Of a stretch of 64,000 bases of DNA, positions 1-7,963 are shown one piece after another. The position numbers and the translations under genes are program-made. Every line of letters starts with the position of its first letter. The first letter of the stretch is position 1. The notes under the pieces were generated by a model. The model saw only the letters and a program-made list of their open reading frames with translations, made no database searches and was not told where the DNA came from. Origin of the DNA: Candidatus Lumbricidiphila eiseniae (GTDB lineage: Bacteria > Actinomycetota > Actinomycetes > Actinomycetales > Microbacteriaceae); the NCBI GenBank assembly GCA_002529645.1, contig NAEP01000023.1:62001-126000 (forward strand), given 5' to 3'.

Positions 1-226
1 CGTGATGGTGGGACGAGGTCAGCAGGATTCGAGCTTCGGGATTCATGGTTGGGAGTTGCGCTCGGTGGTGGGGGTGGATCCGGTTCAGCGTGCAGGGGCT
101 CGAGCAGGAATGAAACATCGGAGCTGCATCGACGCAGCGCGGTGGAAACGGGCGAGTGAGCGGTGGCACCGGGTCGGTGCGGTCATATCAATCACCTCGT
201 TGTGTCGGAGTCCGTCTCGCAATTGG

Positions 227-240
227 TGGTTACGTTTCCA
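227..240. promoter_or_regulatory. LacI-family operator-like site 1
   Basis: A 14-bp palindrome-like site TGGTTACGTTTCCA with the central CG and TGG/CCA ends typical of LacI/GalR-family operators. The exact reverse complement occurs at 831-844, about 330 bp before the lacI-family gene at 1170. It also forms part of a longer imperfect inverted repeat with CGTAACC at 249-255. Binding by the adjacent regulator is inferred. Confidence 0.5.
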
Positions 241-423
241 CTATGGAGCGTAACCAGGGTTCGTGAGTTCTGTCAATCCTCTGAAGTGTGGCGTTTTTCC
301 GGGAATTTTTGTGCGACCACCCGATTTTTGCAACGATGTCCGACGCGACGTAAGGAATGTAAAAAATGGAATCGATCCCAATCAGAGGATCTGGTCTCAC
401 AGGCTTTCGCCGCCGCCGCTGAC

Positions 424-651
424 AGTTCCAGTTGTTCGTCCACCACGGGTGGTGGTGTGTGCTCCCGATCCGAGGCGCAGATAGTTCCAGTTGCTCGCCC
501 ATTGCGAGCGGCCAGTCCACTTGAGGTAGGTCTCATGGCACATCACCACGCTCGCCCGGAGCCGCGCTTCAGCGTACGGGCAAAGGGGCAGTTGGCGGAC
601 ATCATGGCCCCGACACCCTGCTGGGCGCGCTTCAGCGCGCAGACGAAGGGG
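424..651. repeat. Degenerate short repeats, 59- and 63-bp spacing
   Basis: Two weak repeat pairs lie in non-coding DNA. The first shares a 19-nt segment beginning AGTTCCAGTTG at 424-442 and 483-501 (2 mismatches, 59-bp spacing); each copy runs into a small hairpin. The second shares a 25-nt segment beginning GCGCTTCAGCG at 564-588 and 627-651 (5 mismatches, 63-bp spacing). I see no convincing gene between 1 and 1169. The spacing resembles the better preserved loci elsewhere in the window. Confidence 0.45.
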
Positions 652-767
652 TAAGAGAGGTTCTGCGCGGCCGCGGCTGCGCGGCGCTAATTGGAATCGA
701 TGCCGCTTTCGCTCACCGAATCGATGCCGCCAATCGCCACCAGGATCTCGAAGACCGTAACGAACAA

Positions 768-781
768 CCACGTAAACGTGG
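768..781. promoter_or_regulatory. Perfect palindrome CCACGT-AA-ACGTGG, operator-like
   Basis: A perfect 6+2+6 inverted repeat (CCACGTAAACGTGG), flanked by AACAA and TTGTT on its two sides. It lies about 390 bp upstream of the lacI-family start and 50 bp before the second operator-like site. Regulatory role is inferred from symmetry and position only. Confidence 0.4.
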
Positions 782-830
782 GATTGTTGTCATGATTGAC
801 AGGATGCGAGATCCGTGGCTATGGTCATGA

Positions 831-844
831 TGGAAACGTAACCA
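831..844. promoter_or_regulatory. LacI-family operator-like site 2
   Basis: TGGAAACGTAACCA is the exact reverse complement of the site at 227-240. A pair of matching CG-centred 14-mers upstream of a LacI-family gene suggests autoregulation or looping, but no promoter elements could be assigned with confidence. Confidence 0.5.
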
Positions 845-912
845 TTTTCAGTTCCATGATCAACCAGGACGGGGCGAAGGCGCATGCGCAGCACAACGCT
901 GAACCACCGGCT

Positions 913-1119
913 CGGCATCCCGCGTGGTGCGGGCCATCCGAAACCTAAGCGACGACTGCAACGAGACCCCGCCGGCATCCCGCGTGGTGCGGGGCATCCC
1001 ACCACCTGGCGTGCCCGCGCAAAAGTCAGCTCCGGCACCCCGCGTGGTGCGGGGCATCCTCCTGACGCAACCCGGACGCGGTTGTTTCCGTGCGGCATTC
1101 TGCGTGGCACAGGGCGTCC
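913..1119. CRISPR. Four-repeat CRISPR-like mini-array, 60-bp period
   Basis: Four copies of a 27-nt repeat start at 913, 973, 1033 and 1093, exactly 60 bp apart. Copies 1-3 are nearly identical and contain a CCCGC-GTGGT-GCGGG hairpin followed by GCATCC; copy 4 is degenerate, as terminal CRISPR repeats often are. The three 33-nt intervals (940-972, 1000-1032, 1060-1092) are unrelated to each other. Hairpin, repeat length and period match actinobacterial type I-E arrays. No cas gene is in the window, so an active CRISPR is not shown. It ends 50 bp before the lacI-family start. Confidence 0.55.
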
Positions 1120-1169
1120 GTTGTCGTCGTGGTCGTTCTGCCCGGCCGGTTCCTGGAACGGAGAACGAG

Positions 1170-2222
1170 ATGAGTGAATCCAAGAGCGCGCGTCAGCAGC
1201 AGCGCTCAGTGAAGCAAGCGACCATGAAGGATGTCGCGGTGGCAGCCGGAGTCGGGCTCGGGACGGTGTCCAGAGTGTTCTCCAAGCAGGGCAAGGTCGC
1301 GGAATCGACGCGACACCGCGTGGAGGAGACAGCGCGTGAGCTCAATTACCACCCCAGCGCGATCGGTCGCGGGCTGAAGCGACAGGCCACTGACAACATC
1401 GGCCTCATTGTCGCCGACATTTCGAACAACTTTTACGGTGAGTTCGCCCAGGGGGTTCTCGCCACGGCGAAGTCCATGGGGCGTCACGTCATCCTCTGCG
1501 CGAGCGGCGAGGACGCCGAGAGCGAGAAGGAGTACATCGACCTGCTCGTCGAACAGCGCGTTGACGGCATCATTGCCTTTCCCACCGGGCACAACGTCGG
1601 TGCCTGGCAGAGCGCTTTGCGCCTCGGCATCAACATCGTCTTCGCCGACCGCACAATTGATGAGCTGAACATCCCCTCGGTTCTCATCGACAATCTCGCT
1701 GCGGCCCGATCCCTCACCGAGTATGTGCTCGCCCTCGGGCATCGGCGGATCGGCTATCTCGGTGGCCCATCGCATCTGACAAGCGGACGTCTGCGCACCG
1801 AGGGTTTCCGCCGGGCGCACGCCGATATGGGCGTCGAGGTCGACGAGCAACTCGTCGTGCAGACTCGTTTCACCCGCGACACTGCGTACGCGAGCGCGCT
1901 GCGGCTCCTCGTTGTCGAGGAACCACCCACCGCGCTCATCGCGAGCAACAATGTGCTTGGGGAAGCTGCGCTCACGGCCATCCGTGACCGTCGGTTGCGT
2001 GTTCCCGAGGACATCTCCGTGGTGATGTTCGACGAGGTGCCGTGGGCAAAGCTCGTTGACCCGCCGATCACCGTGCTCTCCCAACCGGTTTGGCAGATGG
2101 GTCAGGCCGCAACGCGGATGATCCTTGCCCCCGACTACGAGAACCTGCACTCACTCATGCTGCCTACGGAACTGACCCTGCGCGCAAGTGCACGGCCGTG
2201 GTACCCGCGGGTTCCCGTGTGA
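1170..2222 (+). CDS. LacI/GalR-family transcriptional regulator
   Basis: 350-residue sugar-responsive repressor. The DNA-binding helix-turn-helix lies near residues 19-65 (MKDVAVAAGVGLGTVSRVF, then the hinge-helix NYHPSAIGRGL), followed by a periplasmic-binding-protein-like effector domain. ATG 1170 was chosen because a GGAG lies six bases upstream; an open frame extends further upstream but runs through the repeat array. The downstream glycoside hydrolase in the same direction is its likely target, and CG-centred operator-like sites lie upstream (227-240, 831-844). The last codons and stop lie inside the first copy of a short duplicated sequence (2202-2289). The ligand is unknown. Confidence 0.9.
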   Translation: MSESKSARQQQRSVKQATMKDVAVAAGVGLGTVSRVFSKQGKVAESTRHRVEETARELNYHPSAIGRGLKRQATDNIGLIVADISNNFYGEFAQGVLATAKSMGRHVILCASGEDAESEKEYIDLLVEQRVDGIIAFPTGHNVGAWQSALRLGINIVFADRTIDELNIPSVLIDNLAAARSLTEYVLALGHRRIGYLGGPSHLTSGRLRTEGFRRAHADMGVEVDEQLVVQTRFTRDTAYASALRLLVVEEPPTALIASNNVLGEAALTAIRDRRLRVPEDISVVMFDEVPWAKLVDPPITVLSQPVWQMGQAATRMILAPDYENLHSLMLPTELTLRASARPWYPRVPV

Positions 2223-2289
2223 CGAACACACTCAACCGGAATGGGACGCTGCGCGCGCGGCACGGCGTGCGGTCCCGTGTGACGAACAC
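2202..2289. repeat. Two-copy repeat over the lacI stop codon, 60-bp period
   Basis: A 17-nt identical core TCCCGTGTGACGAACAC occurs at 2213-2229 and 2273-2289; similarity fades to the left, so a 28-nt repeat would span 2202-2229 and 2262-2289. The first copy contains the end and TGA stop of the LacI-family gene, the second is intergenic. The right boundary is sharp in both copies. Confidence 0.6.
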
Positions 2290-2353
2290 GCTTCCTGCAC
2301 CGTCGCGTTTTCCCAACTGACCCCGCTGCACACAGGAGATGGAGCCCCCCATT

Positions 2354-4456
2354 ATGGAACGAGGCATCTACTTTGACGGATGGTATCCGAACGAGCACTG
2401 CTACCACCCGAGCATGCCGCCACGGCGTCTATCGATGATCGACGACCTAGAAGAGATGGGCGGCACGATGCTCGTGTGGGCCGGTCTTGGTGGTGGCTCG
2501 ATCAGCCTCGCATACCTTGATGAGGAGGCGTTCGGACAGGTTCCGGCCCGCTTCCGTCAGCACGGTTACGTGAACGACTCCGAGTTCATCCACCACGCAA
2601 AAGCCCGCGGAATTGACCTCTTTTCGATCGTGTTCGAGGCACAGGCGTGGGAATTTCCCGCCGAGATCGTCAACGGCACAGTCCTGGCCCTCAACCAGTT
2701 GCGCGGTGCCGCTCCGGCCACCACGGTGGGCCTGCGCGAGTTCTCCCAAAACACCGGGCCTTCGTCGTGGAAGCCGTTCGAGCACTACTTCCCCGAGGGG
2801 CTCGTCAACAGCGACGGCGAGCAGGTCACGGACCTCTGGGAGGAGGTCGTCTCTCGTACGCTCGAGGGCGAGCCGCTTCGCGCGCACTGGGTTGAGGTCA
2901 ACGGCAACGGCAACGGCACGGGCCAGGTCTGCTACCTCGCCGATCGAAACAACCCGGTCTGGCGCGAGTATCTGAAAGCAGTCATCCGGATCCACATCGA
3001 CGCCGGTGTTCCGGGTATCCAGCTGGACGAGACCGACGTGCCGCTCCTCTCCCTCCGCTACGGTGGCTGCTACTGCAAGGACTGCATAAAGGGCTTCCGC
3101 TCCTACCTGCAGGATCTCAAGGAGTGCCCGGCTGAGCTGGCCGAAGTCTCCCTCGACAATTTCGACTACGGACTGTGGCTGCTTGAGCAGGGCTACCGCA
3201 CTGGCACCGCACCTCAGACTTTCCCGCTCTATGGGCACTACACGCGCTTCCAGACGATCGCGATCGCCGAGACCTTCCGTGAGCTCACCGCCTACGTGCG
3301 CGAGTATGCCGCGTCGAAGGGGCATCCTGTTCGCATCGCTGGCAACTTTTACGACTGCGCGCCCTACTACGATGCGATGGTTGACGAGGTTGACGTGCTC
3401 GTCACCGAAATGCGCGAGACAACCTACCAGCAGCCCTGGTACTTTCGGCACGGTGTCGGCCTCGCGCGGGGTAAGCCACTGGTCGCCGTCGAGAATCCGT
3501 ACGGCGGGGTCACTGAGGAACTCCTCGAGAAGCTGCAGGAGGGTCGCGCGCGCGACCTCTTCCGGCTCACCATCTTCGAAGCGAGTGCAATGGGCGCGAA
3601 CATGTCGCTGCCCTACGGTTCGTGGCTCGGCACCGAGGTGAAGGACTCGTACTGGGTGCCGCGCTCGCTCGCGGTGGAGGTGGGGCAATTCCTGAAGTCG
3701 ATCGACGAGGTGACCTCGAACCGCTCAATCCACCGCACGGCCGTTGTGTACCCGGTTGCGAGCATTATGCGGGCGACAATTGACTCCGACCAGTTCTTCG
3801 ACGGCGACCGCTGGTACCCTCGCATCGAGGCGGTCGACGCCCGCCCGCAGTCCTACTGGGAGACGATTGAGCACCTCAGCCGGAGCTCGCGCGTCTTCGA
3901 CGCTGTTGTGTTCCCCGACGAGGCGCTGCGGCCGACCGATCTCGATGCGGCGGCGCTCACCCGCTACAGCACCGTTGTGCTCCCACAGGCGTGGAACGTG
4001 AGCACCTCGCAGCACGAGATGCTCGTGCAGTACCTTGATGCGGGCGGCTTGCTCGTCGTGCACGGCGCGTACGGCACCGAGTTGCCCGACGGCCAGGTGC
4101 AGCGCGTGCTCGACCACGAGCGCACCACCACGGTGACGGAGGTCACCGAGATCGCAGCCCTGACGCCGGAGGACATCGTCGCGGAACTCGGCGAGCTCGC
4201 CGCCGCAAGCATCCACGCCCTCGCCGACGGTACGGTTGCGCTCCACCTTGTCAACTATGACTACGACTGCGAGGCAGATCGGATCCGTGAGCGGTGTGGT
4301 CTGACCGTCGGCGTGCGGGTCACCCACGAGGTGACGACGGCCGAACTATACGCGCCGGGTGCCGAGCCCGTCCGTTTGCCGGTCGCGGTCACCGACGGCG
4401 TGGCGAGTGTGACGATCCCGGTGTGTGCCACGTATGCGATCGTGCACCTCTCCTGA
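2354..4456 (+). CDS. Putative glycoside hydrolase, GH42-like architecture
   Basis: 700 residues. The N-terminal two thirds look like a TIM-barrel glycosidase: a stretch with GIQLDETDVPL and a CYCKDC cysteine cluster, and a later TEMRETTYQQPWY segment, offer acidic residues of the type used for acid/base and nucleophile. The C-terminal third (VVLPQAWNVS, then YLDAGGLLVVHGAYGTEL) resembles the amidotransferase-like trimerisation domain of GH42 beta-galactosidases. No signal peptide, so probably cytoplasmic action on imported oligosaccharides. ATG 2354 has GGAG nine bases upstream; ATG 2339 is too close to its own AGGAG. Follows the LacI-family gene and is probably under its control. Substrate unknown; assignment is from architecture. 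Confidence 0.65.
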   Translation: MERGIYFDGWYPNEHCYHPSMPPRRLSMIDDLEEMGGTMLVWAGLGGGSISLAYLDEEAFGQVPARFRQHGYVNDSEFIHHAKARGIDLFSIVFEAQAWEFPAEIVNGTVLALNQLRGAAPATTVGLREFSQNTGPSSWKPFEHYFPEGLVNSDGEQVTDLWEEVVSRTLEGEPLRAHWVEVNGNGNGTGQVCYLADRNNPVWREYLKAVIRIHIDAGVPGIQLDETDVPLLSLRYGGCYCKDCIKGFRSYLQDLKECPAELAEVSLDNFDYGLWLLEQGYRTGTAPQTFPLYGHYTRFQTIAIAETFRELTAYVREYAASKGHPVRIAGNFYDCAPYYDAMVDEVDVLVTEMRETTYQQPWYFRHGVGLARGKPLVAVENPYGGVTEELLEKLQEGRARDLFRLTIFEASAMGANMSLPYGSWLGTEVKDSYWVPRSLAVEVGQFLKSIDEVTSNRSIHRTAVVYPVASIMRATIDSDQFFDGDRWYPRIEAVDARPQSYWETIEHLSRSSRVFDAVVFPDEALRPTDLDAAALTRYSTVVLPQAWNVSTSQHEMLVQYLDAGGLLVVHGAYGTELPDGQVQRVLDHERTTTVTEVTEIAALTPEDIVAELGELAAASIHALADGTVALHLVNYDYDCEADRIRERCGLTVGVRVTHEVTTAELYAPGAEPVRLPVAVTDGVASVTIPVCATYAIVHLS

Positions 4457-4534
4457 GCGGGCACAGACAGACGCCATCACCGAGTTCTCTCTCCCCGACA
4501 TCGGCAACCTCTCCTGAGCGGGCACAGGCAGACG
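4446..4534. repeat. 28-nt repeat over the hydrolase stop codon, 61-bp period
   Basis: A 28-nt sequence (contains CTCTCCTGAGCGGGCACAG) occurs at 4446-4473 and 4507-4534 with one A/G difference. The interval 4474-4506 is 33 nt of unrelated sequence. Copy 1 includes the last codons and TGA (4454-4456) of the glycoside hydrolase; copy 2 is in the intergenic region. 28+33 is the canonical type I-E repeat-spacer geometry. Confidence 0.75.
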
Positions 4535-4549
4535 AGCATGACCACAATC

Positions 4550-4596
4550 GGTGGCGCGCAGCGCGGCGAGCTGACCGTGCTGTGCTGCGCGCCACC
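4550..4596. terminator. Hairpin between convergent genes
   Basis: 12-bp perfect stem GGTGGCGCGCAG (4550-4561) and CTGCGCGCCACC (4585-4596), 23-nt loop, between the convergent hydrolase and permease genes. No T-tract follows, so it could be a bidirectional terminator of the GC-rich actinobacterial kind or only an mRNA end structure. Confidence 0.45.
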
Positions 4597-4722
4597 CGCA
4601 CCTGCCCGCGTCGTTGAGAGGTCACGATTTGTCGCAAGATCATCGGCGGGCGAGAGTGTGTGACCTGTCGATGAGTGTGTGAGTTCGTTACAGTCGGCCC
4701 TCTGATGCCGTCAGTTCTGGTG

Positions 4723-6258
4723 CTACCGGATGTCGGTGGCCGAAGGGGTTTCGTTTTGGTGTTCTTGCGCGTAGCGAGGGCCGGCGTTGCCTTCCTTGAG
4801 GCGTCGCCGCAGGGTGGCAAGCCACCAGATCAGCGCCAGCGCCAGGATTCCGGCGAAAACGTATGCATTGCCGGTGAACACGGGAAGGACTATCAGTGCG
4901 AATTCGATGATCAAGAAGACGACGAGGCTGACTATCAACAGCGGTACGCGAGCGCGGCCGAGGTCGAACGTTCCCGGTTCCGGGGCAGGGATTCTGTGAC
5001 CGGCAGCGGCGATGAGGAGGCCGATGGTTTGAAGGACGTACGTTGTGAAGAAGCCCAGGGTTGCGATGCCGAGGAAATAATTGAACGATTGCTGGTTGAT
5101 GAGCGCCGAGAGTAGGAGTAACACAGATACGACACCGAGGGTGATGACCGCTGTAGAAGGTGTCTTGCGCCTCGGTGCCACGTGCCGCAGAGCACGAGAG
5201 AACGGCATCATGTTGTCGCGAGACATGGAGTAGAGCAGCCGGGTGCCGACGAGCACGTTTGAGAGCAGACAGACGAGGATGTTTGTTAGCGCGATGGCGA
5301 CGACGATGCGTGCGAACACCGGTCCAAGCTGCTGGTTGATGATCTCCTCGATCGGGGAGGGGGAGTCGGCGAGGGCAGACGGGTCCTTGATCGCGAGCAC
5401 ATACACCAGGTACATTGCGAACTCGATAACGCACGACACGGCGAACGCGTAGAACATTGTGCGCGGGATCACGCGGCGTGCGTCCTTCGTCTCCTCCGCA
5501 ACGTCGGCCACTGCCTCGACGCCCACAAGACCGAAAAATGGTCCCAGCGAGGCTGACAACCAGGCGAGGATGTACGGGGTCGCCTCGTCAGGACTCCTGC
5601 CAACAAAAAGCGATGAGATCGGCTGTGCATTGTCTGGAATGATGACAATGACAACAGCGATGACAACGGTGACGCCGACTGTCACGATGATCTCCAAGCT
5701 GACGCCAATACTGTTGATGAACGTCGCCAAGCGCACCCGGTATGCGTTGATGATCACACAGACCGTGACCACCGCAATCGCGATAAAAATCTGCTGGTAC
5801 TGCGTCAGTTGCCAGCCGAACACGCTCCCGAAGTAACCGGCGAAGATGTAGCTGAGACTGGTCATCCCACTGATCCACCCGATCAGGGCGCTGAATCCGG
5901 TGAACCATCCGAATGTGGAACCGTTGAGGCGACTGGTCCACTGGTATGCATACCCGGCCAGAGGGATCTTCGCAGCTACATCGGCTGCGATGAGCGTCCA
6001 CAGTAGAAAGACCGGGATGGCAAGGAACAACGTCCAGATGAACGGGGAGCCGGCGTTGAGGTAACCCGCAGCAAAGCCGGTGAAGACCGCGGTGGTAGCG
6101 CTAATGGTTGAAAAACCGATGGCGAATGACGCGACTCGGCCGACCGAACGGTCGAGTTTCTGTGTGTATCCGAATTCGGCGAGGCGGGCATCCTCGTCCT
6201 CGCCGACCATCCGGGGTGGTGGGGTCAGTGACCGACCCTGGGGGTGTGGTTCGACCAT
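4723..6258 (-). CDS. Amino acid/polyamine permease, APC superfamily
   Basis: 511 residues with about twelve hydrophobic segments and a hydrophilic N-terminus (first 40 residues), the size and topology of APC-superfamily transporters. The first membrane segment (AIGFSTISATTAVFTGFAAG) fits the conserved substrate-binding TM1 of this group, and the end carries basic RRR residues. It should import amino acids, GABA-like compounds or polyamines by proton or sodium symport. ATG 6258 has an AGGAG a few bases upstream. A 61-bp-spaced repeat pair lies directly upstream (6272-6361). LysR-type gene upstream on the same strand could regulate it. Substrate not predictable. Confidence 0.85.
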   Translation of the reverse strand: MVEPHPQGRSLTPPPRMVGEDEDARLAEFGYTQKLDRSVGRVASFAIGFSTISATTAVFTGFAAGYLNAGSPFIWTLFLAIPVFLLWTLIAADVAAKIPLAGYAYQWTSRLNGSTFGWFTGFSALIGWISGMTSLSYIFAGYFGSVFGWQLTQYQQIFIAIAVVTVCVIINAYRVRLATFINSIGVSLEIIVTVGVTVVIAVVIVIIPDNAQPISSLFVGRSPDEATPYILAWLSASLGPFFGLVGVEAVADVAEETKDARRVIPRTMFYAFAVSCVIEFAMYLVYVLAIKDPSALADSPSPIEEIINQQLGPVFARIVVAIALTNILVCLLSNVLVGTRLLYSMSRDNMMPFSRALRHVAPRRKTPSTAVITLGVVSVLLLLSALINQQSFNYFLGIATLGFFTTYVLQTIGLLIAAAGHRIPAPEPGTFDLGRARVPLLIVSLVVFLIIEFALIVLPVFTGNAYVFAGILALALIWWLATLRRRLKEGNAGPRYAQEHQNETPSATDIR

Positions 6259-6271
6259 GAAAATCTCCTAG

Positions 6272-6361
6272 CTACGTTGCCTCGGGTGTGAGGGCCCACA
6301 TGGAGGATGTGCCTCCCACCGTGCCACGTCATCTACGTTGCCTCGGGTGTGAGGGCCCACA
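6272..6361. repeat. Identical 29-nt repeat pair, 61-bp period
   Basis: Two perfectly identical 29-nt copies at 6272-6300 and 6333-6361 (core GCCTCGGGTGTGAGGGCCCA) separated by 32 nt of unrelated sequence (6301-6332). The pair starts about 14 bp upstream of the permease start codon, so it occupies the 5' leader or promoter, and ends 79 bp beyond the LysR-type stop. 29+32 exactly equals the type I-E CRISPR unit. Confidence 0.8.
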
Positions 6362-6439
6362 CCGTGCTCAGACAAGTGAACCGAGGATGAGACGTACCGC
6401 GGAAGGTCGAAGCTATTATCTGGTCATAAGTGCAGCTGA

Positions 6440-7348
6440 TCAATCACTGGGTTTGCGGGCGGAGAATCTCTTCAGCATGTGCTCTACCAGTCGACGCGCG
6501 GGCGTTGTCAGTCGTTCAGGACACCAGGCAATGGCGGTGTAGCTGGTTGGTCGATCGAGGATTGGCACGAACTGGATGCCTGGACGGTTGTACAGCCGGA
6601 CCATGGACGAAGTGGTGAAACTCAACCCAACCCCTCGGGCAACGAGCGTCGCCTCTGCCTCGTAGGTTGCCGCCTCAGCGGCGATCTGGGGTGGACGGCC
6701 ATCACGTGCATCGGCAGCGAACCAGTATTCCCGCCACCGGCCGGCTGATTTTGGCGCAACGACGATCGGCTCGTCGAGAAGCTCCTCAATGCGCAGCTCG
6801 GATCGGCCTGCCAGTGGATGCGAACGGGGTAGGCACGCTACCCAGGACTCTTCCGCGATGATCGCCATCTCCATGTTCGGCACGTCAACGGGAGGGCGCA
6901 AAAGGGCAATATCGGTGGTTCCCGACGCGAGGCCTGCGGTCGGATCCGAGAAATCAAACTCGACGGCTTCGATGGTGATATCGGGGAATGCTTTATCCGT
7001 ACCGTCGAGAAGCCTGAACAAGAGATCTGCGCCTGTGCCGATGAGGTAGCCCAGACGCACGTTTCCATGGCCGACGAGCGTGGCCACCGCCTTGAGCGCC
7101 ACATCGACCTCGGTGAGGGCCTTGCGAACGTGGGGAAGCCATTCGCGACCGGTGGCCGTGAGGCTAACAGATCGGGTGTCACGATCAAACAGCCGGTCGC
7201 CGACGATGCGTTCGAGGCCCTGGATGGCTGCAGACAACGCTGGCTGTGTTATGAACAGCTTTTCAGCGGCCCGACGATAGTTCAACTCGGTACCCAGCGC
7301 CTCGAAGTACCTCAGCGCGCGAAGGTTCACATCGGGAAATGATCGCAT
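6440..7348 (-). CDS. LysR-family transcriptional regulator
   Basis: 302-residue LysR-type regulator. The N-terminal winged helix-turn-helix (LRALRYFEALGTELNYRRAAEKLFITQPALSAAI region, about residues 8-45) and the RDTRSVSLTATG wing are typical; the rest is the effector-binding domain. ATG 7348 is chosen; a GTG at 7372 is possible but would place coding sequence over an inverted-repeat site at 7365-7379 that looks like a LysR box. Divergent from the kinase/isomerase operon starting at 7466, which is its most likely target. Inducer unknown. Confidence 0.88.
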   Translation of the reverse strand: MRSFPDVNLRALRYFEALGTELNYRRAAEKLFITQPALSAAIQGLERIVGDRLFDRDTRSVSLTATGREWLPHVRKALTEVDVALKAVATLVGHGNVRLGYLIGTGADLLFRLLDGTDKAFPDITIEAVEFDFSDPTAGLASGTTDIALLRPPVDVPNMEMAIIAEESWVACLPRSHPLAGRSELRIEELLDEPIVVAPKSAGRWREYWFAADARDGRPPQIAAEAATYEAEATLVARGVGLSFTTSSMVRLYNRPGIQFVPILDRPTSYTAIAWCPERLTTPARRLVEHMLKRFSARKPSD

Positions 7349-7364
7349 GCCACCCCGTTCATTG

Positions 7365-7379
7365 ATAAGCACAAGTTAT
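7365..7379. promoter_or_regulatory. LysR-box-like inverted repeat
   Basis: ATAA-N7-TTAT in the 117-bp gap between the divergent LysR-type gene and the catabolic operon. It contains T-N(11)-A-like spacing typical of LysR-type sites. Weakly specific, so position is the main support. Confidence 0.35.
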
Positions 7380-7465
7380 GTCGTCATTGTAACTTCCAGT
7401 TTCCGCTGCCCGGCAGCACACCAACAGACTGAACTACCAGTCACCAAGCACGAAAGCAGGAGCAC

Positions 7466-7963
7466 ATGCTCAGCCAGAGCCGGTCAATCACCCTGGAAAC
7501 CCCCGCGCGCCAGGAGTTCTTCGATGTGACGCAGCAACTGGACGACTTCGTTCGCGAAAGCGGTGTGAACGCAGGTGTCGCTGTCGCGTATTCGCCACAC
7601 ACCAGCTGTTGTGTGTTGCTGCAGGAAGAGTCGGAGGATGTGACCTATTACGGCACGCAGTTGCTCTTGCAGGACACCCTCAATGTACTCGCCCGGATCG
7701 CACCGCCGACTCGGCACGAAGGCCAGTATCTGCACCCCGGTCCGATCCACATCCGCAACGCTGGCGAACTCCGCGATGAGCTTCCGGAATGGGGACTTAA
7801 CACCGACGGGCACATTATCTCCTCGATTCTTGGACGCTCGGAGGTGGTACCGGTTGTGGACGGGAAGCTTGTGCTCGGCGAGTTTGGGCGTGTGTACTTT
7901 GGCGACCTCGACTCCGTCCGCCCACGCACTCGCACCGTCCACTTCCAGATACTCGGAGAATGA
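7466..7963 (+). CDS. YjbQ/UPF0047 family protein
   Basis: 165 residues, full length for the UPF0047/YjbQ family (E. coli YjbQ has weak thiamin-phosphate synthase activity; the physiological role is unclear). Family features seen: the strand with HTSCCVLLQEE near residue 50, the HIRNAGELRDELPEWG stretch, and the C-terminal VLGEFGRVYFGDLD plus RTRTVHFQILG. AGGAG lies upstream of ATG 7466. First gene of an operon: its stop overlaps the kinase start (ATGA). Its presence at the head of a carbohydrate operon suggests a metabolic role linked to the phosphorylated sugar, but this is inference. Confidence 0.82.
   Translation: MLSQSRSITLETPARQEFFDVTQQLDDFVRESGVNAGVAVAYSPHTSCCVLLQEESEDVTYYGTQLLLQDTLNVLARIAPPTRHEGQYLHPGPIHIRNAGELRDELPEWGLNTDGHIISSILGRSEVVPVVDGKLVLGEFGRVYFGDLDSVRPRTRTVHFQILGE

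Noticed and set aside
924-1169. N-terminal extension of the LacI-family gene
   Set aside because: Runs through the 60-bp repeat array and encodes repeated low-complexity sequence; ATG 1170 has a ribosome-binding site and the normal family start.
2447-3688. Long open frame on the minus strand across the glycoside hydrolase
   Set aside because: Antisense frame produced by high GC codon bias; no start context, no motif, and the plus-strand protein has recognisable domains.
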